Of a stretch of DNA of 29,759 nt, positions 25,117 to 29,759 are shown piece after piece; the first letter of the stretch is position 1; each line of letters begins with the position of its first letter. Both the position numbers and the translations under genes were made by a program. The DNA comes from a virus. Where the stretch lies: positions 1-29,759 of IMG/VR virus record IMGVR_UViG_3300048007_000002; one strand, written 5' to 3'. The notes below the pieces were generated by a model, which ran no database searches, was not told the DNA's origin, and saw only the letters and a program-made list of their open reading frames with translations.

Positions 25117-25398
25117 ATGGCTATCAGAAAAACTACTAAAGGTAAGAACGCAAACTACAGACCTACAAAGTCTGGAGCTGGTATGACCGCTAAAGGTGTT
25201 CGAGCATATCGAAGAGCTAATCCAGGTTCTAAATTGAAGACAGCAGTAACTGGTAAAGTTAAAGCAGGATCTAAAGCTGCTAAAAGACGTAAGTCATATT
25301 GTGCAAGATCATTAGGTCAACTTAAAAGATCATCAGCTAAAACTAGGAACGATCCTAACTCTAGAATAAGACAAGCAAGAAGAAGATGGAAATGCTAG
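25117..25398 (+). CDS. DUF6321-like basic protein
   Basis: A 93-codon protein, very Lys/Arg-rich. The signature GMTAKGVRAYRRANPGSKLK, then VTGKVKAGSKAAKRRKSYCA and DPNSRIRQARRRWKC, matches the DUF6321 family seen in marine phages. It is probably a nucleic-acid-binding protein; a role in DNA condensation or as a minor virion protein is inferred. It starts two bases after the previous stop and overlaps the next tiny gene by seven bases. Confidence 0.85.
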   Translation: MAIRKTTKGKNANYRPTKSGAGMTAKGVRAYRRANPGSKLKTAVTGKVKAGSKAAKRRKSYCARSLGQLKRSSAKTRNDPNSRIRQARRRWKC

Positions 25399-25511
25399 AT
25401 AGATTAATTTATAAATTTTGTGGTTGGATAGATAATCAATTTAAAAAAGTAGATAATGTTTTTACTTTTGATTTTACTAATTTTAGTAAAAGAAAAAAGA
25501 AAAAGAAATGA
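25392..25511 (+). CDS. Microprotein (39 aa) with basic tail
   Basis: A 39-codon frame starting inside the DUF6321-like gene and ending at an ATGA overlap with the next gene. The N-terminal half is hydrophobic and aromatic (LIYKFCGWIDNQF), then VFTFDFTNFSKRKKKKK. It is the only frame filling the 109-base gap. The function is unknown. Confidence 0.5.
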   Translation: MLDRLIYKFCGWIDNQFKKVDNVFTFDFTNFSKRKKKKK

Positions 25512-25720
25512 AGAAAAAAGGTTGGAAGAAACCTACTGAACAATCTTTAATTTGTGGCTACTGTGTGTGGTGCAAGAAGATGCTCATGAGTGATGCAGGA
25601 GGTTGGATAGTTACCCATAAGAAGCAATACTTTTGCCATGATGGTAAAGATGGTAGTTGCTTTGACAAATACTGTGTGGTAAAAATGAAACAACAAAAGG
25701 AGAACAATTATGTATGGTAA
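25508..25720 (+). CDS. Zinc-ribbon-like protein
   Basis: A 70-codon protein with a CGYCVWCKK knuckle (about residues 16-24) and a second Cys/His set, YFCHDGKDGSC then KYC (about 41-56), which together could bind one zinc. Trp and Lys surround the knuckles. Viral zinc ribbons of this size usually bind nucleic acid or host proteins. The start is fixed by an ATGA overlap. The last codons overlap the next gene, whose strong ribosome-binding site AAGGAG lies within this one. Confidence 0.7.
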   Translation: MKKKGWKKPTEQSLICGYCVWCKKMLMSDAGGWIVTHKKQYFCHDGKDGSCFDKYCVVKMKQQKENNYVW

Positions 25721-25817
25721 ATCAAAAGGTAAAAGTAAGCTAACAGCTAAACAAAAAACTTTACCAAAATTCTTACAAAATAAAATTAAAAAATCTAAAG
25801 CTAAAAAGAAAAAGTAA
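25710..25817 (+). CDS. Lys-rich microprotein (35 aa), LTAKQKTLPKFLQ type
   Basis: A 35-codon frame preceded by AAAGGAGAACAATT, one of the best ribosome-binding sites in this region. The product is MYGKSKGKSKLTAKQKTLPK and then a Lys-rich tail. A short LTxxQKxLPxxLQ motif followed by poly-Lys recurs in marine phage proteins as I recall. The TAA overlaps the next ATG by one base. Confidence 0.65.
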   Translation: MYGKSKGKSKLTAKQKTLPKFLQNKIKKSKAKKKK

Positions 25818-25957
25818 TGGCTAAAGTTTGTGCTAGAGGTAAGGCTGCTGCCAAGCGTAAATTTAAAGTATATCCATCTGCGTATGCTAATATGTATGCA
25901 AGTGGTGTATGCTCTGGCAGAATAAAACCTAAAGGTACTAGAAAAAAAAGAAAGTAA
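25817..25957 (+). CDS. Basic microprotein (46 aa), VYPSAYANMYASG type
   Basis: A 46-codon frame linked by one-base overlaps on both sides. The product contains CARGKAAAKRKFKVYPSAYA followed by NMYASGVCSG, a motif I recall from marine phages and large algal viruses, usually beside DUF5872-type proteins, as here. Two Cys could pair. Function unknown; the strongly basic tail suggests DNA or RNA binding. Confidence 0.7.
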   Translation: MAKVCARGKAAAKRKFKVYPSAYANMYASGVCSGRIKPKGTRKKRK

Positions 25958-26196
25958 TGTCTCTAAGAAAATGGACTTCACAGAATTGGGTTGACATCGC
26001 CAATAGAAAAAAAGGCGGTGGCTTCCCTAAGTGTGGTCGTAGCGGTGGGGAAAAAAGAAAGAACTATCCTAAGTGTGTACCCGCAGCTAAAGCAAGATCA
26101 ATGTCTGCAAGTCAAAGAGCAGCAGCAGTATCAAGAAAAAAGAAAGCTGAAAGAAAAACTAGAAAAAATAAAAGACCTAACTACGCAAGAACTTAA
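25957..26196 (+). CDS. DUF5872-like basic protein
   Basis: A 79-codon protein. LRKWTSQNWVDIANRKKGGG, then FPKCGR, YPKCVPAAKARSMSASQR and a Lys/Arg-rich tail match DUF5872-type proteins known from phages and large eukaryotic viruses. Two short CG/CV knuckles with neighbouring Lys may bind metal. It is the last rightward gene, and its stop overlaps that of the leftward DnaA-like gene. Confidence 0.8.
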   Translation: MSLRKWTSQNWVDIANRKKGGGFPKCGRSGGEKRKNYPKCVPAAKARSMSASQRAAAVSRKKKAERKTRKNKRPNYART

Positions 26197-26705
26197 TTAA
26201 TAAGTTTCTCAAACTCCTGCCATAACGATTGCTCTGGAGACCAAAATCTTTTCTGTTGTTTTTTCATTTCAATAGAATGTAGAACTGTGGTATGATCCTG
26301 TCCAAAATATTTACCTATATCTGTTAGGTTCATGTGATACTTTTCATACAATAAATTGTGAATTACATTTCTAGCTCTAACTATATCTGAGGTCCTACTC
26401 TTATTCATTAGAGTTTCTTTATGTACCTCAAAATGTATGCACACCTTATTAATAATACTTTGAACATCAGATGGTTTAGGTTTTGTAATCTTGTAACCAA
26501 TAATCTTTTTTACATTACTGTCTTGTATCTTTTCTTTTTGCAAGACGTTAGCAGCATATAAGAAACCTTCCGAGAACCCTACCTCATATAATCTTTCTTC
26601 TTGGTTCGTAAGAAGGTAAAATGCTTTCTTAACTTTGTATATAAAATTATTTTGATCTAAGTGTTTTATGTGTTTATTGTAATGTGTGCTTACATTTATG
26701 GTCAT
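26193..26705 (-). CDS. DnaA domain IV (DNA-binding) protein without AAA+ domain
   Basis: A 170-codon protein. Residues about 80-150 match the C-terminal DNA-binding domain of the replication initiator DnaA: a helical start, the NKSRTSDIVRARNVIHNLLY helix (101-120), then LTDIGKYFGQDHTTVLHS (127-144), which is the DnaA signature contacting the DnaA box. There is no Walker motif, so it cannot be an AAA+ initiator by itself. The N-terminal 75 residues are not recognised. It probably binds DnaA-box-like sites, either to start phage replication, to compete with host DnaA or to regulate genes. AGGGGA precedes the ATG. It is the last gene of the leftward unit. Confidence 0.88.
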   Translation of the reverse strand: MTINVSTHYNKHIKHLDQNNFIYKVKKAFYLLTNQEERLYEVGFSEGFLYAANVLQKEKIQDSNVKKIIGYKITKPKPSDVQSIINKVCIHFEVHKETLMNKSRTSDIVRARNVIHNLLYEKYHMNLTDIGKYFGQDHTTVLHSIEMKKQQKRFWSPEQSLWQEFEKLIN

Positions 26706-26756
26706 AAATCCCCTACAGTTTTTTTTGTTTTTTTTATCAATGTAAATTAATGAGTG

Positions 26757-26918
26757 TTATCTTCTCATTAATTCTTCTTTTGTCTGCTCAATTTGCCAAA
26801 TCAAATTAAAAGAATCTTGTTGCTTTTGCTCAACTCTTCTCTTGGCTTCCAAGTATTCTTCATGTGCTTTCGCTTGAAGATCCTTGAGTTTTTGCAGACG
26901 AGATTTTATCTCTTCCAT
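26757..26918 (-). CDS. Small coiled-coil protein (53 aa)
   Basis: A 53-codon frame with an excellent Shine-Dalgarno (AAGGAG, read on the minus strand) upstream of its ATG. The product is one long charged helix (MEEIKSRLQKLKDLQAKAHE, then AKRRVEQKQQ and QIEQTKEELMRR). It overlaps the end of the upstream 73-residue gene by 59 bases in another frame. The function is unknown; a coiled-coil partner is likely. Confidence 0.6.
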   Translation of the reverse strand: MEEIKSRLQKLKDLQAKAHEEYLEAKRRVEQKQQDSFNLIWQIEQTKEELMRR

Positions 26919-27081
26919 CTTTCTCCTTTTTTACTTTTGTAAAATCTACCTTTAAATTTTCGATCTTACATTCTACATACTCACCCTGTGCGTTGGGATC
27001 GGCAGCTTTCTCCACTTCATCAAATCTTTCAACCAGTTGAAAACTAGCTTCGCCAGATTTAATTCTTATATATTTAGTCAT
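26860..27081 (-). CDS. Hypothetical protein (73 aa)
   Basis: A 73-codon protein with a likely beta-rich N-terminal part (TKYIRIKSGEASFQLVERFD, EYVECKIENLKV) and a charged Ser-rich tail that overlaps the next gene. AGAGAT precedes the ATG. The first bases overlap the end of the DUF6378-like gene by eight bases, so it belongs to the leftward operon. No family is recognised. Confidence 0.6.
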   Translation of the reverse strand: MTKYIRIKSGEASFQLVERFDEVEKAADPNAQGEYVECKIENLKVDFTKVKKEKDGRDKISSAKTQGSSSEST

Positions 27082-27373
27082 TTTTATCTCTTTTGTCTAT
27101 ATCTTTTTTGTGTAGATTAAATGTCATGTCATTGTAAATAGATAGGTCATGGTAGTTATCTGCCTTATAACCTTTGGTAGTTCTAAACAATTTAAGTGTC
27201 ATCATGATTTGTCCTACTTGATATGGTCTTAGTTTTTTTTTTAAGTTATCTGCTAATATTAAAGTAAATAGATCAGCAAGTATAGTAAAATTGTATTGGT
27301 AATCCCCATAATCTTTTTGACGATCACTTACTATTTTCTTTTTAATCTCTTTGTCTATGTCTGTTATCTTCAT
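27074..27373 (-). CDS. DUF6378-like phage protein
   Basis: A 99-codon helical protein. SDRQKDYGDYQYNFTILADL, then LRPYQVGQIMMTLKLFRTTK and a final DNYHDLSIY resemble the DUF6378 family (R-x-x-YG...N...K-x-x-R...D-x-x-D), often seen among phage nucleotide and replication genes. The function is unknown; the conserved acidic and basic residues hint at a nucleotide-handling all-alpha enzyme, which is speculative. I chose the ATG at 27373, which overlaps the methyltransferase stop (ATGA), over a TTG six bases upstream. Confidence 0.65.
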   Translation of the reverse strand: MKITDIDKEIKKKIVSDRQKDYGDYQYNFTILADLFTLILADNLKKKLRPYQVGQIMMTLKLFRTTKGYKADNYHDLSIYNDMTFNLHKKDIDKRDKND

Positions 27374-27966
27374 ATCCAATCTATTGTTGGTTTACCTTCA
27401 AATCCTCTTTCCCAAATGTACCAAGCAAAAGCTAACATTCCTCCACCATGAGTTTTTTTATTAGAATCTGGATTAGTAAAAGTTATTCTTCTTGAAAAAA
27501 TATAAACTTTTTTAATAGGTGTAAGTTTAAACATTTTGGATCTAGCAACACCCTCTAAAAAATTAATTCTTGAAAACAATGCAACTTTTTTTGTTGCTAA
27601 TTGATTTGAGTGATAAGCAAAATCTATTCCTAATTTAAATGGTGGATTTGTAATTATATTATCTGTTGTTTTCTTGCTTTTTAAAAAATCTACTCCTGTT
27701 TCACCATAATTTCTGTCAATAAGATCGCTAGAATAAACATTATAATTATATTCTTTTAAAATATTTGAAATAGCACCATCACCACAAGCACATTCCCAAA
27801 TTTCACCCTCAAATTTTTCTCTTTCTAATAGTGGATAAATTGCATCTGGTGGAGTTGGATAAAAATCATCTTTTTGTCTATCATTGTTTAAGTTATGTCC
27901 TGCCATTCTCATTTTAGTGAGTTTATTTCCTTGAGAAATATTTAATATATCGTCTGCTTTACTCAT
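27370..27966 (-). CDS. Adenine-specific DNA methyltransferase (orphan)
   Basis: A 198-codon class I methyltransferase. DFYPTPPDAIYPLLE (34-48) precedes motif I, WECACGDGAI (57-66), the SAM-binding loop. TDNIITNPPF (101-110) carries motif IV NPPF, typical of N6-adenine methyltransferases. A C-terminal MLAFAWYIWE strand is characteristic of this phage family. No restriction enzyme is next to it, so it probably protects phage DNA from host nucleases or marks DNA for packaging or replication. Target specificity cannot be read. The ATG at 27966 is preferred over an upstream TTG, although its Shine-Dalgarno is poor. Confidence 0.88.
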   Translation of the reverse strand: MSKADDILNISQGNKLTKMRMAGHNLNNDRQKDDFYPTPPDAIYPLLEREKFEGEIWECACGDGAISNILKEYNYNVYSSDLIDRNYGETGVDFLKSKKTTDNIITNPPFKLGIDFAYHSNQLATKKVALFSRINFLEGVARSKMFKLTPIKKVYIFSRRITFTNPDSNKKTHGGGMLAFAWYIWERGFEGKPTIDWI

Positions 27967-28086
27967 ATTTTTTTTAAAGGTATGGCAAGGAAAAAACAAT
28001 TAAGGGAGCTTTAGCAAAGAAAGGGAAAGATGCTAATATGATTAACCCAAAAAAACCTCGCCACACCATTGAACTACAATTCTAAA

Positions 28087-28425
28087 TTAGTAGTTGTAGT
28101 TAGTTTTATTATATGCTGATCCTTGACCTTTTGCAAACCTGTTATTGTTAGGTGCAAAAGATTGCTGCGGTCCTCTCGGCTTTGCAGCGGATGAACCAGT
28201 ATTTGATGGTGTCAAGACTACATTGATAATGCCTGTGGGATTACCTTGTTCGTCAAGATCATCAAATCCTGCTTGGTTGTACCAATTCTCTCCAATCTTA
28301 ACACCTATTCTCCAGGTTTTACCCTCTGGTGATTTTGGATTTATCGGTGCAACAAAACTTGGTCTGTTGTCTCCTGCTTGTTTGTCTTGGTTGTGTGTAA
28401 GTTTTATATATATCTTATCACTCAT
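28087..28425 (-). CDS. Hypothetical protein, possible ssDNA-binding partner
   Basis: A 112-codon protein with a probable beta-barrel-like N-terminal part (KIYIKLTHNQDKQA, KTWRIGVKIGENWYNQAGFD, GIINVVLTPSN) and a disordered Gly/Asn/Pro/Gln tail (about residues 75-112). The layout, a folded domain plus a low-complexity tail, next to an annealing protein and an exonuclease, is reminiscent of an SSB. The tail lacks the acidic tip of bacterial SSBs and ends in aromatic NYNY. It overlaps the ERF gene by four bases (ATGA type). I am unsure of the function. Confidence 0.6.
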   Translation of the reverse strand: MSDKIYIKLTHNQDKQAGDNRPSFVAPINPKSPEGKTWRIGVKIGENWYNQAGFDDLDEQGNPTGIINVVLTPSNTGSSAAKPRGPQQSFAPNNNRFAKGQGSAYNKTNYNY

Positions 28426-29078
28426 TGTGTAACTCCTTGTTGGTTTAGTTTAGTCTCATGAGTTTCATATAGATCAGTTATCTGTCTATAAACTCTGAGA
28501 TTATTGTTAGGATCAAATAGTTTAGAATTACGTTTTCTAAATTCTCTTAAAACATAAATATTATCAATTTGTTTTATGATTTCTCCTATTTGATTCATAT
28601 CAATGTCCATATCGACATTGGCATGAGCTGTACCACTTGGTTTTTGTTGTGGAATTTTATTGGTAGGTTTAGGTTGTTCAAAAGGTTTTGCCTTGTAGCC
28701 ATCTTCATTATCTAAACCTGTTTTTAAATTAAGTGCATTTAAGAAAGCATACTTCTTAGCATAAGACATACCATTACCAGTACCAAACTTATCTAAGTTT
28801 CCCATTGCAGAACATCCTTCAATATCAATATGACTTGTTGGATCTTCGATGTCATGTATTCTCATTGAACAAGTAACCATGATAAAAGTTTCTTTAACAT
28901 AGTTAGTGTAAGTACAGATAGGATATAATCCATTGTTTAACAATGCTTCCATTGCCACCCTCTGAACTTCATCGTGTTGTAAAGGATTGAAGTGCATACC
29001 AGGAACTTTCTTTCCCTTTGCCACACCTCCTGCTTCACAAGCAGCTTTATGTAATTTTTGATATATGTTTAGTTTCAT
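28422..29078 (-). CDS. ERF-family single-strand annealing protein
   Basis: A 218-codon recombinase that anneals complementary single strands during phage recombination and concatemer formation. The N-terminus LNIYQKLHKAACEAGG and the core IEGCSAMGNLDKFGTGNGMS (about 86-105), then YAKKYAFLNALNLKTGLDNE (about 106-125), form the ERF-type signature (D...G...SYAxKY...L...D-x-E). The C-terminal third is a linker plus a helical tail. The ATG at 29078 overlaps the exonuclease TGA (ATGA) and has a G-rich ribosome-binding site. The partner exonuclease is encoded directly upstream. Confidence 0.85.
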   Translation of the reverse strand: MKLNIYQKLHKAACEAGGVAKGKKVPGMHFNPLQHDEVQRVAMEALLNNGLYPICTYTNYVKETFIMVTCSMRIHDIEDPTSHIDIEGCSAMGNLDKFGTGNGMSYAKKYAFLNALNLKTGLDNEDGYKAKPFEQPKPTNKIPQQKPSGTAHANVDMDIDMNQIGEIIKQIDNIYVLREFRKRNSKLFDPNNNLRVYRQITDLYETHETKLNQQGVTQ

Positions 29079-29759
29079 GCGTCTAACCCCCATAGTTTTT
29101 TGATTTGTTTTTTTTGATCGTCTATTAAATCCCTATAATAAAAAGGGTGATTTAATTCTGGTGGTTCTGCAAAGTGTGCTAACTTCTCTAAGCTACCTTC
29201 ACAGAAAACAATTAACTCTTCCCATGACTTTAACCTTTGGGTCATAAGATGGTATTGTTCTTTTAAATAATCTGGTCTCAACATATCGTGTCCATCATCA
29301 AATATTGTATACTCATTTTCATTCACATAAAACAAAAAAGGTTTTTTCTGTGTGCAATGATAGTAGAACGCAACTTGAGAAACGTGCATTGGGTCTGGAT
29401 CATTTGGCAGCTGCGTTGTTGCCATGTAGTATTCATCTTTACCTCTACGCTTTTTAATACTAACTGGTTTAGTCTTAGCTTCTCCTATAATGTCATTGCT
29501 TTCATAATCTATACGACCAATAATATCATGGATCATGTCTTTGCTTTTGCTTGACACATATCTTTCAGCAACTAATTTTGCATCACCAAATATTTCTTTG
29601 ACACATTTTTTCATGTTCTCGATTGTTGGATGTGCGAAGCTAATCATCATCTCTCTTGCAAGTTTATCCTTGCTATCTACTGGTGGACTATCTTTATCTA
29701 TTGCCTTTAACTCTTGCTCAAATACTTCATCATAGTTTTTATTTTCTAAAGTAATCTTT
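29075..29759 (-). CDS. RecB/Cas4-like PD-(D/E)XK exonuclease, partial (5' end off window)
   Basis: The frame is open to the window edge with no earlier in-frame stop. I see about 228 codons, beginning KITLENKNYDEVFEQELKAI; a Met at 29650 is internal. The nuclease core is DIIGRIDYESNDIIGEAKTK: an Asp in GRID, then Glu-Ala-Lys as (D/E)XK, followed by a HVSQVAFYYHC motif (the Q-x-x-x-Y of RecB-family nucleases). It probably resects duplex ends to feed the ERF annealing protein, as Red alpha/beta do. The gene is not broken, only cut by the window. Confidence 0.85.
   Translation of the reverse strand, partial: KITLENKNYDEVFEQELKAIDKDSPPVDSKDKLAREMMISFAHPTIENMKKCVKEIFGDAKLVAERYVSSKSKDMIHDIIGRIDYESNDIIGEAKTKPVSIKKRRGKDEYYMATTQLPNDPDPMHVSQVAFYYHCTQKKPFLFYVNENEYTIFDDGHDMLRPDYLKEQYHLMTQRLKSWEELIVFCEGSLEKLAHFAEPPELNHPFYYRDLIDDQKKQIKKLWGLDA

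Noticed and set aside
25547-25981. 144-codon minus-strand frame opposite the microprotein cluster
   Set aside because: A mirror of Lys codons (poly-A/AAG read as Phe/Leu); the plus-strand frames interlock exactly and have ribosome-binding sites.
25991-26200. Alternative plus-strand frame overlapping the DUF5872-like gene
   Set aside because: Out of frame with a clearly recognisable conserved protein; no start signal.
28011-28036. Inverted repeat TTAGCA / TGCTAA with 14-base spacer
   Set aside because: The stem is short and A/T-rich, with no following T run on the expected strand; probably chance.
28040-28082. tRNA-like sequence on the minus strand (GTAGTTCAATGG resembles a tRNA D-arm)
   Set aside because: No acceptor, anticodon or T arm can be built around it; it might be an att-like fragment, but no integrase is visible, so I do not call it.
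28145-28432. 95-codon plus-strand frame
   Set aside because: Antisense to the 112-residue protein, which has operon overlaps and a sensible sequence; no start signal on the plus strand.

Overview
The window is a contiguous stretch of an AT-rich, densely coded genome of a lytic-type, short-tailed (podovirus) phage. Gene content and order match the T7-like virion module found in marine podoviruses, and the many small accessory proteins resemble those of phages of SAR11/Pelagibacter-like hosts. I infer that host group from recalled similarity and low G+C; it is not proven here. No phage RNA polymerase, DNA polymerase, primase or integrase is visible, but the right edge cuts through a gene, so early genes probably continue beyond it.

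Layout. (1) 1-638: one small gene, a strong terminator, then about 380 bases of mostly non-coding DNA with tandem repeats, a C-rich tract, a TA-rich tract and a DnaA-box match. It could be a replication, packaging or regulatory region. (2) 639-7239, rightward: packaging and head genes. These are the large terminase, three small accessory proteins (one only 55 codons), the portal, a Bbp19-like protein, the scaffold, a 59-codon gene, the major capsid protein and an Ala-rich probable decoration protein. A strong terminator follows, placed as T7 has one after its capsid gene. (3) 7279-17166: tail tubular proteins A and B, then gp13-, gp14-, gp15- and gp16-like internal virion proteins, with a small HNH-like gene between the gp14- and gp15-like genes. 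(4) 17191-22595: tail fibre and host-recognition module, made of a T7-fibre N-domain protein, a DUF4376-like protein, a LamG+SPRY-like protein, a NUMOD3/HNH homing endonuclease, and a protein with three repeats of a DUF7483-like unit.

(5) 22657-25114: lysis and accessory cassette. It holds a small secreted Cys protein, an XhlA-like membrane protein, a mini PD-(D/E)XK nuclease candidate, an M15-type endolysin, a GTA-type holin, and overlapping membrane proteins that may include a spanin-like pair. (6) 24214-26196: a tightly overlapped run of very small, strongly Lys/Arg-rich proteins, several of 30-46 codons. (7) 26193-29759, leftward and meeting the late genes stop to stop: DNA-metabolism genes. 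In transcription order these are a RecB/Cas4-like exonuclease (cut by the window edge), an ERF-type annealing protein, a possible ssDNA-binding partner, an orphan adenine methyltransferase, a DUF6378-like protein, two small proteins, and a protein carrying only the DNA-binding domain IV of DnaA.

Together the rightward genes build and release the virion and the leftward genes handle replication and recombination. The most interesting points are the stand-alone DnaA-C protein together with an origin-like intergenic region, the basic microprotein cluster, the homing endonuclease inside the fibre module, and the mini nuclease inside the lysis cassette.
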